A stretch of DNA of 24,708 bases, taken from Clostridia bacterium. Lineage in GTDB: Bacteria; Bacillota; Clostridia; TANB77; CAG-508. A program made the position numbers and the translations under genes. The stretch's first letter is position 1, and each line of letters starts with the position of its first letter. Positions 1 to 7,702 of this stretch are shown in pieces. The notes under the pieces were generated by a model. It saw only the letters and a list, made by a program, of their open reading frames with translations, was not told the DNA's origin and did no database searches. The stretch covers positions 1 to 24,708 of the forward strand of contig CAAECB010000053.1 in the NCBI GenBank assembly GCA_900754285.1, given 5' to 3'.

Positions 1-72
1 CTATTTGCACATAAACTACCCTTACTTCATATTATTTACAAACACAAATAAATTATATTAGGAGGAAAAAAT

Positions 73-1086
73 ATGTCAAATAATAAACACAAAATTGCAA
101 TTGTTGGAAGCACTGGAATTGTAGGCAGAACAGTTTTAAAAATACTAGAAGAAAAAAGCTTTAAAAATTGCGAATATACTTTATTTTCATCAAAAAAATC
201 TGCAGGCACCAGACTTTCTTTTTTAGGTCAAACCTACATAATTTGTGAGCTAACAGAAAACTCATTTGATTCACATTTTGACTATGCAATATTTTGCGCA
301 GGTGGAGAAGTTTCAAAAAAATTTGCACCAATAGCTGTCTCAAAAGGATGTACAGTAATTGACAACAGTAGCATATTTAGAATGAACAAAGATGTACCAT
401 TAGTCGTACCAGAAGTAAATCCAGAAAAAATAATAGAAAATAAAGGAATTATAGCAAATCCAAATTGTTCTACAATACAAGCAGTTATAGCATTAAAACC
501 ACTTGATTTAAAATATGGAATAAAAAGAATTGTATATTCTACATATCAAGCTGTATCAGGTGCTGGCAGACAAGGAATTTTAGACTTAGAAAATGGAATA
601 AAAGGTGAACCACCTAAAAAATTCCCATATCCAATTATAAATAACTGTTTACCACATATTGATTCATTTTTGGATGATGGCTATACCAAAGAAGAATATA
701 AAATGATAAACGAAACTCGAAAAATTTTGAATAAACCTTATCTTCCAATTACAGCCACAACAGTCCGTGTCCCTGTTAAAAACTGTCATTCAGAAAGTAT
801 AAATATTGAACTAGAACGAGATTTTGATATTTTTGATATTAAACAATTACTTCAAAATTCTCCTGGAATCCTAGTAATTGATGAACCATCTAAAAATTAC
901 TACCCTATCGCTTCCAAAGCTGATGGCACTGATGATGTTTTAGTTGGTAGAATTAGACGTGACTTTAGTGTTAGGTCTGGCCTTAATATCTGGGTAGTTG
1001 CTGATAATCTTAGAAAAGGTGCCGCTTCAAATGCTATACAAATTTTAGAGGTGCTTTTGGGGACGGGGCAAAAAAACACCTTCTAA
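73..1086 (+). CDS. asd: Aspartate-semialdehyde dehydrogenase
   Basis: Enzyme of the aspartate pathway: NADPH-dependent reduction of aspartyl phosphate to aspartate semialdehyde, the branch point to lysine/diaminopimelate, threonine and methionine; cytosolic. The 337-residue length is normal. Visible motifs are an N-terminal dinucleotide-binding loop (GSTGIVG, about residues 12-18), the active-site NPNCST with catalytic Cys132, and HSES with His239. The start is fixed by AGGAGG eight bases upstream of ATG 73. No dap gene follows, so it may be transcribed alone. The gene is odd at its 3' end: the family-like sequence stops near NAIQILEVL and the last residues (GTGQKNTF) plus the stop codon are encoded by a copy of the dispersed GGGGACGG repeat (1050-1080). 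The enzyme is probably intact, because the catalytic core is complete. Confidence 0.95.
   Translation: MSNNKHKIAIVGSTGIVGRTVLKILEEKSFKNCEYTLFSSKKSAGTRLSFLGQTYIICELTENSFDSHFDYAIFCAGGEVSKKFAPIAVSKGCTVIDNSSIFRMNKDVPLVVPEVNPEKIIENKGIIANPNCSTIQAVIALKPLDLKYGIKRIVYSTYQAVSGAGRQGILDLENGIKGEPPKKFPYPIINNCLPHIDSFLDDGYTKEEYKMINETRKILNKPYLPITATTVRVPVKNCHSESINIELERDFDIFDIKQLLQNSPGILVIDEPSKNYYPIASKADGTDDVLVGRIRRDFSVRSGLNIWVVADNLRKGAASNAIQILEVLLGTGQKNTF
1050..1080. repeat. GGGGACGG repeat unit overlapping the asd 3' end
   Basis: The unit has GGTG at one end, a T-run, GGGGACGGGGC, an A-run and CACC at the other end, so it is a weak palindrome around the G-rich core. It shares its core and flanks with units at 1086-1207, 3930-3969, 4613-4676 and 24632-24708. 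It lies inside the asd reading frame and supplies its final codons; the stop follows at 1084-1086. Confidence 0.75.
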
Positions 1087-1207
1087 TGTTTTCGGGGGAC
1101 GGACTCAAAAAACATCTACTTTTTACAACTTCCTGCAAAATAAAATGTTATATTTTATTTTGTATTTTAGTAATAGAGGTGTTTTTTGAGTCCGTCCCCA
1201 AAAACAT
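1086..1207. repeat. Inverted pair of GGGGACGG repeat units (stem-loop)
   Basis: A forward unit at 1086-1117 (GGGGACGGACTC, A-run, CATCT) is matched by a reverse unit at 1178-1207 (AGGTG, T-run, GAGTCCGTCCCC, A-run, CATC). The arms are about 30 bases with few mismatches and about 60 bases between them, so RNA from either strand could fold into a long hairpin. It sits directly between the asd stop and the mgtA promoter and may act as the asd terminator. An open reading frame through it (1086-1442) has no ribosome binding site and is not a gene. Confidence 0.75.
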
Positions 1208-1240
1208 CTTTAAATTTTTTGTATCATTTTTTCAAATTTG

Positions 1241-1249
1241 TGCTATAAT
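1241..1249 (+). promoter_or_regulatory. Extended -10 promoter of mgtA
   Basis: TGCTATAAT is an extended -10 (TGn plus TATAAT at 1244-1249). A poor -35 (TTGTAT at 1219-1224, 19-bp spacer) lies upstream. A start near 1256 leaves a leader of only about 30 bases, too short for a magnesium riboswitch. Confidence 0.6.
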
Positions 1250-1287
1250 AGAAAAGAGAAAAAACAAAAGAAATGGAGATGGTAAAT

Positions 1288-3903
1288 TTGTCACAACAAA
1301 AAGAAGAAATAAACATTCAAAAACTATATGGAAAAGAATGTACTTTACCAAAGGAGGAATTTTTAAAAGAATACGAGCTCAATGCAAATGGGCTTTCAGA
1401 AAAGCACGCAAAAGAATTATTGCAAAAAGATGGACTAAATGAAATAAGTCAGTCTAAGCCAAAAAAATGGTACAACTACTTTTTTGGAAGCTTATTTAGT
1501 CCATTTAATAGCATTTTAATGGGAATCAGTTTAGTATTAATTTACACTGACATCATATTACCAGAAACACCTAGTTATGCCAATATAATAGTAATTTTAG
1601 TTTTAGTCATAGTAAGTACTTTACTAGATTTCTTTGAAGAATATCGCTCAAATAGAGCTGCTGAAAAGTTAAAAGAACTAGTTTCAACTTCAACCACTGT
1701 AATAAGAAATAATAAAGAAATTCAAATTCCAATAAATCAAGTTGTATTAGGTGATGTAATTTCACTTGCTGCTGGCAGCATGATACCTGCAGATTTAAGA
1801 ATTATTGAAGGAAAAGACTTATATGTTGGACAATCCTCTTTAACAGGTGAATCAGATGCAGTCAAAAAAAATATCAATTCTGAAATTTCTTATAATGATA
1901 TCGATAGCATTACAGATTTAGATACAATTTGCTTTATGGGAACAAGTGTTATAAGTGGTGTTGCAAAAGGTATTGTTATAAAAACAGCTGACTCAACATA
2001 TTTTTCAAAAATTGCGCACAATATTAGCTCAAAGCCAAAAACTTCGTTTCAAAAAGGAATTGAAAGTATCAGTAAATTACTAATACGTTTTATGCTAGTT
2101 TTAATACCTATAGTATTTTTGCTAAACTTTTGGAAACATGATTTAATAGAAGCCTTTACATTTGCAGTAGCAATAGCAATAGGAATCACACCACTATTGC
2201 TCCCTGTTATATTATCATCTAGTCTTTCAAAAGGTGCAATAAGAATGTCCAAAAAGAAAACAATAGTAAAATCTTTAGATTCTATTCAAAGTTTTGGCGC
2301 TATGAACATTTTATGTACTGATAAAACAGGAACATTAACAGAAGATAAAATCGTTTTGGAAAGATACTTAGATATTAAAGGTGATGAAGATTTACGAGTT
2401 TTAAAACATGCTTTTTTAAATTCATATTTTCAAACTGGTTTAAGAGGAAATATTGATGAAGCTGTTGTAAAACGTGGTCTAGAACATGATATGGCTAACA
2501 TCACAAAAGGATACAAAAAAATAGACGAAATACCTTTTGATTTTTCACGCAGACGCCTTTCTGTTATTGTTTCTAATCCATCAGAAAGTGGAGAAAAAAA
2601 GCAAATGATTACAAAAGGTGCAGTTGAAGAAATACTTAATATATGTACACTTGTAGATTACAAAGGTCAAGTCTCTCCTATCACAAAAGAAATTAAAGAC
2701 AACATCAAAAAAATCAGTAAAAAAATGAATGAAGATGGCTTACGTGTAATCGCAGTTTGCCAAAAAAATGATATAAATAATGTAGAAACTTTTGATGTAA
2801 GTCTTGAAAAAAATATGGTATTAATGGGCTTTATAGGATTTTTGGATCCTCCAAAAGAAAGTGCTAAATCATCTATAGAAAAACTAAATAAAGCTGGCAT
2901 TCGTGTTATAGTTCTTACTGGAGATAATGCAGAAGTAACCAAATGTATATGTACTAAAGTTGGTATAAAATCAAAAAATATTGTTTTAGGTAATGAACTT
3001 GATAAATTACAAGATATGGCTGTTTTAAGAATTTTAAAAAGGACAAATATATTTGCTAAACTTTCACCTATTCAAAAAGCCAGAATCGTTAGACTTCTAA
3101 AAGAGAATGGCAATGTTGTTGGATATATGGGTGATGGTATTAATGATAGCCCATCTTTAAATAACTCAGATGTTGGTATTTCTGTTGACACTGCTGTAGA
3201 TGTTGCGAAAGAATCAGCAGATATTATTTTACTAGAAAAAGATTTACATGTTTTACTAGATGGTGTTCGTGAGGGTAGACGTACATTTGCAAATCTATTA
3301 AAATATATAAAAATGGCTGTAAGCTTTAACTTTGGGGAAGTTTCATCTGTTATTATAGCCAGTATCCTATTCCCCTTCTTACCTATAACACCTATTCAGT
3401 TATTATTTCAAAGTCTTTTATATGACTTTGGCCAATTAACTTTACCTTTTGATAATGTTGATGAAGGATATTTGCAAAAGCCTAGAAAATGGAATATAAA
3501 TAGCTTAAAACATTTTATGCTCTTTATGGGGCCTCTTAGCTCTTGTTTTGATATGATTGTTTTTGCTTCTATGTGGTTCGTTTTTGGTATTAGAGATGCA
3601 GCTACTTTTCAAACCATTTGGTTCTCTTATGGAGTAGTTTCAAATTTAATTGGTATGCATGTTATTAGAACTGCTAAAGTTCCTTTTATACAAAGTAATG
3701 CTAATAAAGTTGTTTACTTTTCTTCAATTTTATTAAGTATTATAGCCATAATAGTCCCTTACACTTTCTTGGGTAATATGATTGGCTTGGTTGCTATACC
3801 TTTTAAATTTTTGAGTATTATTATTGGCGTTCCTATTCTTTATTGTTTTGTTGCTTTATTTGCTAAAAAAATCTATATCAAAAAATATAAAGAATGGATT
3901 TAG
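1288..3903 (+). CDS. mgtA: MgtA-like P-type ATPase (magnesium-transporting type)
   Basis: Membrane cation pump that couples ATP hydrolysis to transport, presumably Mg2+ import. Counting from the upstream ATG 1273 (876 residues), the TGES actuator loop is at 191-194, the phosphorylation motif DKTGT starts at Asp350, and the hinge motif GDGIND is at 620-625. The C-terminal half, with EGRRTFANLLKYIKM and LPFDNVDEGYLQKPRKWN, is characteristic of MgtA/MgtB rather than of Ca2+ or heavy-metal pumps. I prefer TTG 1288 as start because GGAG at 1275-1278 lies nine bases before it; ATG 1273 in the same frame has no clear binding site. The fourth-helix motif reads TPLLLP (306-311), whereas MgtA proteins usually have TPEMLP, so the acidic residue is missing. 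Transcribed alone; a repeat hairpin starts at its stop codon. Confidence 0.9.
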   Translation: MSQQKEEINIQKLYGKECTLPKEEFLKEYELNANGLSEKHAKELLQKDGLNEISQSKPKKWYNYFFGSLFSPFNSILMGISLVLIYTDIILPETPSYANIIVILVLVIVSTLLDFFEEYRSNRAAEKLKELVSTSTTVIRNNKEIQIPINQVVLGDVISLAAGSMIPADLRIIEGKDLYVGQSSLTGESDAVKKNINSEISYNDIDSITDLDTICFMGTSVISGVAKGIVIKTADSTYFSKIAHNISSKPKTSFQKGIESISKLLIRFMLVLIPIVFLLNFWKHDLIEAFTFAVAIAIGITPLLLPVILSSSLSKGAIRMSKKKTIVKSLDSIQSFGAMNILCTDKTGTLTEDKIVLERYLDIKGDEDLRVLKHAFLNSYFQTGLRGNIDEAVVKRGLEHDMANITKGYKKIDEIPFDFSRRRLSVIVSNPSESGEKKQMITKGAVEEILNICTLVDYKGQVSPITKEIKDNIKKISKKMNEDGLRVIAVCQKNDINNVETFDVSLEKNMVLMGFIGFLDPPKESAKSSIEKLNKAGIRVIVLTGDNAEVTKCICTKVGIKSKNIVLGNELDKLQDMAVLRILKRTNIFAKLSPIQKARIVRLLKENGNVVGYMGDGINDSPSLNNSDVGISVDTAVDVAKESADIILLEKDLHVLLDGVREGRRTFANLLKYIKMAVSFNFGEVSSVIIASILFPFLPITPIQLLFQSLLYDFGQLTLPFDNVDEGYLQKPRKWNINSLKHFMLFMGPLSSCFDMIVFASMWFVFGIRDAATFQTIWFSYGVVSNLIGMHVIRTAKVPFIQSNANKVVYFSSILLSIIAIIVPYTFLGNMIGLVAIPFKFLSIIIGVPILYCFVALFAKKIYIKKYKEWI

Positions 3904-3981
3904 CTGATGCTTTTGAAAATAAAAGTTGATGCTTTTGGGGACGGAGCAAAAAAACATCAGCTCCGTCCCAGATTCATCAGC
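3903..3981. repeat. GGGGACGG repeat element forming a hairpin after mgtA
   Basis: A perfect 10-bp stem pairs GGGACGGAGC (3938-3947) with GCTCCGTCCC (3960-3969) around a 12-base A-rich loop. An outer stem pairs GCTGATG (3903-3909) with CATCAGC (3975-3981). The core matches the loop of the element at 24632-24708. It starts at the last base of the mgtA stop codon and could help terminate mgtA transcription. Confidence 0.75.
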
Positions 3982-3988
3982 ATACAAA

Positions 3989-4027
3989 AAGAAAAAATCC
4001 GTTTCGCAATGATTCGGATTTTTTCTT
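3989..4027. terminator. Bidirectional terminator between mgtA and spoVG
   Basis: Perfect 13-bp arms AAGAAAAAATCCG (3989-4001) and CGGATTTTTTCTT (4015-4027) with a 13-base loop. The arms carry A- and T-runs, so it can terminate both mgtA (+) and spoVG (-). Confidence 0.85.
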
Positions 4028-4043
4028 GGTTCTATTTTTAATA

Positions 4044-4328
4044 TTATTCAGCTGAACCTTCTGTTGTTGTAGCGTCATCAGAGTTTTCATAAGCTTCTAA
4101 AATAGCTTTTTGAATTTTCTCTCTTGTTTCTGGATTAATTGGATGAGCTATATCTTTGAATTCTCCGTTTGGAGTTTTTCTGCTAGGCATAGCTATAAAT
4201 AATCCATTTTGGCTTTCGATAACTTTGATATCGTGAACTGCGAATTCATTATCAAAAGTAACAGAAGCAACTGCTCTCATTCTGTTTTCAGAATTAACTT
4301 TTCTTAAACGTACGTCTGTTATTTCCAT
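4044..4328 (-). CDS. spoVG: Septation/sporulation regulator SpoVG
   Basis: Small nucleic-acid-binding regulator of the SpoVG family, involved in cell division timing, sporulation and other stationary-phase processes. At 94 residues it has the usual length. It begins MEITDVRLRKV and carries the family segments AVASVTFDNEFAVHDIKV and MPSRKTPNGEFKDIAHPI, followed by a short acidic C-terminal tail. The ATG at 4328 is preceded by GGGCGGTG as ribosome binding site. A near-perfect sigma-H promoter lies 70-100 bases upstream (4400-4426), as known for Bacillus spoVG. It is divergent from murC; as I recall, Clostridium species often keep spoVG, purR and murC together, and here purR is absent between them. 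Confidence 0.96.
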   Translation of the reverse strand: MEITDVRLRKVNSENRMRAVASVTFDNEFAVHDIKVIESQNGLFIAMPSRKTPNGEFKDIAHPINPETREKIQKAILEAYENSDDATTTEGSAE

Positions 4329-4399
4329 TTTGCGTGCACCGCCCTTTCCTAAAGTATAATTTTTTTGTACATTCGTTTATTCATATGTACATTTATATT

Positions 4400-4426
4400 A
4401 TTCTATATAAAAATAAATAATCCTTC
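4400..4426 (-). promoter_or_regulatory. Sigma-H promoter of spoVG
   Basis: Read on the minus strand, the -35 is GAAGGATTA (4426-4418) and the -10 is ATAGAAT (4406-4400), with an 11-bp spacer. This fits the Bacillus sigma-H consensus RnAGGAwWW, 11-12 bp, RnnGAAT at every defined position. It lies 72 bases or more upstream of the spoVG start. Confidence 0.85.
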
Positions 4427-4612
4427 TTTTTTTTACAATTTTTTTATATTACATTTTTGTTACAAAACAAAAGCAAATATTAAAATACTTAATATTTATT
4501 TAGAATGCTTTAAAATATGAAAATTGTTATTTTTAAATTATAAAAAGTTTGTCAAATTTTCCTATAATTTAAAAATCTAAGTTCTAATATTTATATTCAA
4601 GAATAAAATTAA

Positions 4613-4676
4613 GTGATGTTTTTTGACTCCGACCCCAAAAACACTAGTGTTTTTTGAGTCCGGCCCCGAAAACACC
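4613..4676. repeat. Two tandem GGGGACGG-type repeat units (reverse orientation)
   Basis: Units at 4613-4644 and 4647-4676 each run GTG, T-run, GACTCC or GAGTCC, G(A/G)CCCC or GGCCCCG, A-run, CAC. They are reverse complements of the core seen at 1094-1112. Both carry substitutions in the core (GACCCC and GGCCCC instead of GTCCCC), so they look like decayed copies. They sit just upstream of the murC promoter. Confidence 0.7.
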
Positions 4677-4696
4677 CAAAATTTTATCAAAAAAGC

Positions 4697-4725
4697 TTGA
4701 ATTTTGGCACATAAAAGTATATAAT
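4697..4725 (+). promoter_or_regulatory. Sigma-A-type promoter of murC
   Basis: TTGAAT (4697-4702), a 17-bp spacer and TATAAT (4720-4725). Transcription would start near 4732, giving a short leader before murC. Confidence 0.75.
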
Positions 4726-4748
4726 TTATCTGTTACGTAAGGGGGAAA

Positions 4749-6140
4749 TTGATTAAAATGCCAAATATTAATAATTTAAAAAAATATAAAAATATACATA
4801 TGATAGGTATAGGCGGAGTAAGCATGAGTGGTATCGCTGCTATACTAAAAAATTGGGGATTTCACGTTACTGGTTCTGATAGATGTCAGTCAGAAACAAC
4901 AAATAAATTAAATGATTTAGGTATAAAAGTAACAATTGGTCATAATTTAGATGATGTTAAAAATTCTGACTTAGTTGTTTATTCAGCAGCTATTAAAGAT
5001 AATGACCCAGAAATGCAAGAGGCTCATAAAAATAATATTTGTACGATGGAAAGAGCTGATTTCTTGGGCGAAATTACTCGTTGTTTTACAGATACTATAT
5101 GTATTTCAGGAACACATGGAAAAACTACTACTACTTCTATGATTTCTTTATGTTTTATGGAAGCTGTTAAAGATCCTAGCATTCAAGTTGGTGCTTATTT
5201 AAAACAATTAGATGGAAACTATAGAGTTGGAAATAGTGATCATTTTATTATTGAAGCTTGCGAATATGTTGAGAGCTTTTTGAAATTTAGTCCTAAAGCA
5301 GAGGTTATTTTAAATATTGATAATGATCATCTTGATTATTTTAAAACTTTTGATAATATAAAAAATGCGTTTATTAAATATGCTAAATTATTGCCTAATG
5401 ATGGTCTTTTAGTTGTAAATGCTGATGACACAAATTGCTTGGATTTATACCAATATACAGATGCTAAAAAAATATGTTATGGAATTTCAAATAAAAATGC
5501 AGATTTTTATGCAGATAATATAGTTTTTGATGATGATGGATTTCCTACTTTTGATGCTTACAAATCTAATGAATTCTATGAAAAAATTACTTTACATGTT
5601 CCTGGTAAACACAATGTTTTAAATGCTTTGGCTTGCATTGCTTTATGTGATTTTTATGGTTTAGAAAAACATGATATTAAAAATGCTCTTGCAAAATTTA
5701 CAGGAGCTCATAGAAGATTTGAATTTAAAGGTAAGATAAATGGTGCTCGTATATTTGATGATTATGGTCATCATCCAACAGAAATTACTGCAACTGCAAA
5801 TTCTTTAATGAATAAAAAATATAATGAATCTTGGGTTGTTTTCCAACCTCATACTTATAGCAGAACTAAAAATCTACTTGATGATTTTGCAAATGCTCTT
5901 ACAAATTTTGACCATATAATTATTTTAGATATATATGCTGCAAGAGAAATAAATACTTTTAACATTAGCTCACAAGATTTAGCAGACAAAATCAATCTTT
6001 TAGGTAAACATGCTATGTATATACCAGAATTTAAGGATTGTGTCACTTTCTTAAAAGAAAATGTTAAAGAAAATGATATTATATTAACTTTAGGTGCTGG
6101 TACTGTTACAGAAATTGGACCAATGCTATTAGAAAATTAA
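4749..6140 (+). CDS. murC: UDP-N-acetylmuramate--L-alanine ligase
   Basis: ATP-dependent cytosolic ligase adding the first amino acid, L-alanine, to UDP-N-acetylmuramic acid in peptidoglycan synthesis. At 463 residues it has family length. It shows the N-terminal Rossmann motif GIGGVSMSGIA, the ATP-binding loop SGTHGKTTTTS (Lys near 125), EACEYVESFL and NIDNDHLDYF of the central domain (Bacillus-type variant of the MurC signature), DDYGHHPTEI and QPHTYSRT of the C-terminal domain. The start is uncertain: TAAGGGGG ends at 4745, three bases before TTG 4749 and twelve before the in-frame ATG 4758, which I consider the likelier start. It is convergent with spoIVB and has its own promoter. Confidence 0.95.
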   Translation: MIKMPNINNLKKYKNIHMIGIGGVSMSGIAAILKNWGFHVTGSDRCQSETTNKLNDLGIKVTIGHNLDDVKNSDLVVYSAAIKDNDPEMQEAHKNNICTMERADFLGEITRCFTDTICISGTHGKTTTTSMISLCFMEAVKDPSIQVGAYLKQLDGNYRVGNSDHFIIEACEYVESFLKFSPKAEVILNIDNDHLDYFKTFDNIKNAFIKYAKLLPNDGLLVVNADDTNCLDLYQYTDAKKICYGISNKNADFYADNIVFDDDGFPTFDAYKSNEFYEKITLHVPGKHNVLNALACIALCDFYGLEKHDIKNALAKFTGAHRRFEFKGKINGARIFDDYGHHPTEITATANSLMNKKYNESWVVFQPHTYSRTKNLLDDFANALTNFDHIIILDIYAAREINTFNISSQDLADKINLLGKHAMYIPEFKDCVTFLKENVKENDIILTLGAGTVTEIGPMLLEN

Positions 6141-6212
6141 TATAGCCATATACGCATTAATAAACAATGTCTGCACTTATTAAAGTATTTTAATTTGTGG
6201 CTTTTTACAACA

Positions 6213-6273
6213 AAAAAGAAGGAACACATTAGCAGAAAATTTATTTTTTTCTTATACTGCATTCCTTCTTTTT
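6213..6273. terminator. Bidirectional terminator between murC and spoIVB
   Basis: Arms AAAAAGAAGGAA (6213-6224) and TTCCTTCTTTTT (6262-6273), with an inner GCAG/CTGC pairing (6232-6235 with 6257-6260). The A- and T-runs suit termination from both sides of this convergent gene pair. No gene is supported in 6141-6320. Confidence 0.65.
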
Positions 6274-6320
6274 ATTATTTTCTCATCATTTACTCATCAT
6301 TTTCTTATCTTTTTTATCAT

Positions 6321-7580
6321 TTATTTTGCACTATACATTTGCTTAATCATAATATCACCAAAAACCGCATAACCTTCTAAAGGATCATTAACTATAACAT
6401 GTGTAACAGCTCCTACAAATTTACCATTTTGAATAATTGGTGAACCACTCATTCCCTGAATAATCCCACCCGTTTTATCAATTAATCTCTGATCCGTTAT
6501 TTTTATCCTCATGCTCTTATTATCATAATTATTATCTTTATAAACTTTTTTAATTTCTATTTCATATTTATCAATTTTTCCATTTTCTAAACTACACAAA
6601 ATTTCAGCTTTTCCAGTTTGAATCTCATCTCTTAGAGCTACTTCCATTTCTTTTGATTTATCAATATTTAAAGAAGATATATCTTCAACTTGCCCATAAA
6701 TACCAAATCCCGTATTTTGATTTATCTTTCCTATTTCTTTTTGCTTTTCTAATGTTCCCTGAATTCGACCTGGATTTCCTTTCTCCCCTTTTTCTATTTT
6801 CAAAATATTTGTAGTTACAAATTCTCCAGAAGATATATTTATCAATTTTTCTGTATCTATATCTAATATACCATGACCAAGTGCTGCAAATTTATTTGTA
6901 TCTTGATTATAAAAAGTAACTGTACCAACTCCTGCTGCACTATCTCTAACCCACAATCCAATTTTATAGTCCTTTTCCCCTGTTTTCACAGGCTTTATAC
7001 TACACTCCAAAGCCTTTTCATCATGCAAATATTTTACTTTTAAATCTTCACCTTTTGAATTATTAACAGCTTTTATTAATTCATCTGTAGAATTTATTTG
7101 AACCTGATTAATTGATACTATTGTATCCCCTTCTTTTATTCCAGATTCCTCATATGGCTTATACATTTTTTTATCTTGTCCTTCTATTTCTGACATCCCT
7201 ACAACTAATACACCATTTGTATATAATTTAACACCTGCCACACTTCCAACAGGAATAACTTTAGTACGAGGCAAAACATCTACATTAACATTTTTTAATG
7301 AAATCTGATTCAATAATTTTACACTTAATTTCATATTTGTACTTTTGTCTGATACTTTATTCTCCGAATTAGATGATACTTCTAAAATGTTTTTATTATT
7401 TATTTTTATTGGTAAATTTATTGATATTTCTTCTCCTTCAAAAATCACTAATTTATTTGGTATATTGGTTACTAACAGCACATACATGTATATAATTAAT
7501 AACAAAAATACTAGTAATAGCTTTTGAATTTTTTTCTTCACATTTATCACATTCCTTTTTGAAAATTCTTTATAATCCAT
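6321..7580 (-). CDS. spoIVB: SpoIVB serine peptidase
   Basis: Forespore-secreted S55-family serine peptidase that signals across the intermembrane space to trigger pro-sigma-K processing in the mother cell. The protein has an N-terminal membrane anchor (LLLVFLLLIIYMYVLLV), a PDZ domain (about residues 110-195, ending near LKVKYL), and an S55 catalytic domain with the FAALGHGI histidine motif and the GMSGSPII serine motif, then AVFGDIMI near the end. The upstream ATG 7580 has no binding site. AAAAGGA at 7553-7559 instead points to the in-frame GTG 7541 (codon 14), giving KKKIQKLLLVF as N-terminus. A forespore-type promoter lies at 7631-7660. It lies downstream of, and in the same direction as, the pilus cluster but with its own promoter. 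Confidence 0.93.
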   Translation of the reverse strand: MDYKEFSKRNVINVKKKIQKLLLVFLLLIIYMYVLLVTNIPNKLVIFEGEEISINLPIKINNKNILEVSSNSENKVSDKSTNMKLSVKLLNQISLKNVNVDVLPRTKVIPVGSVAGVKLYTNGVLVVGMSEIEGQDKKMYKPYEESGIKEGDTIVSINQVQINSTDELIKAVNNSKGEDLKVKYLHDEKALECSIKPVKTGEKDYKIGLWVRDSAAGVGTVTFYNQDTNKFAALGHGILDIDTEKLINISSGEFVTTNILKIEKGEKGNPGRIQGTLEKQKEIGKINQNTGFGIYGQVEDISSLNIDKSKEMEVALRDEIQTGKAEILCSLENGKIDKYEIEIKKVYKDNNYDNKSMRIKITDQRLIDKTGGIIQGMSGSPIIQNGKFVGAVTHVIVNDPLEGYAVFGDIMIKQMYSAK

Positions 7581-7630
7581 AACTTAAACTATTTTTTTAG
7601 ATTACAAATAATTTTTATTCTTGCTATTAC

Positions 7631-7660
7631 TAGTATTTACTATATATATTTAATTATTCA
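7631..7660 (-). promoter_or_regulatory. Forespore-type (sigma-G/sigma-F) promoter of spoIVB
   Basis: On the minus strand TGAATA (7660-7655), a 17-bp spacer and AATACTA (7637-7631). The Bacillus sigma-G consensus is TGAATA and CATACTA with 17-18 bp, so only one position differs. Bacillus spoIVB is known to be made in the forespore under sigma-F/sigma-G. Confidence 0.65.
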
Positions 7661-7702
7661 TTTTTGCTTAGTATATTAAAAACTTATCTCAACAAGTATA
7701 TA

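Larger units (their letters stand above)
4329..4748. other. AT-rich intergenic region between spoVG and murC
   Basis: This 420-bp divergent region holds the spoVG sigma-H promoter (4400-4426), two tandem GGGGACGG-type repeat units in reverse orientation (4613-4676) and the murC promoter (4697-4725). The middle (about 4440-4610) is almost pure A+T. It contains a 14-bp inverted repeat (4529-4542 with 4563-4576) of A and T only. I see no gene or RNA in it. Confidence 0.7.

Noticed and set aside
1..72. Promoter or lysine riboswitch of asd
   Set aside because: Only 72 bases are available; a ribosome binding site is clear, but no promoter with proper spacing is seen and a riboswitch would lie outside the window.
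1207..1287. Magnesium (M-box) riboswitch before mgtA
   Set aside because: The leader after the likely promoter is only about 30 bases, too short for the structure.
1086..1442. Open reading frame overlapping the start of mgtA
   Set aside because: It begins inside the inverted repeat, has no ribosome binding site, and overlaps a well-supported ATPase gene in another frame.
1273..3903. Calcium or heavy-metal P-type ATPase
   Set aside because: No metal-binding N-terminal domain or CPx motif, and the C-terminal segments fit MgtA.
4529..4576. 14-bp inverted repeat of only A and T before murC
   Set aside because: Likely chance in a nearly pure A+T stretch; no link to a gene function.
6195..6380. 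61-codon plus-strand frame after murC
   Set aside because: It spans the terminator and overlaps the end of spoIVB; low-complexity Phe/Tyr-rich, with no binding site.
7506..7638. 16-bp inverted repeat (7506-7521 with 7623-7638) around the spoIVB start
   Set aside because: A/T-rich; one such match is about what chance allows in a window this size, and one arm coincides with the forespore -10.
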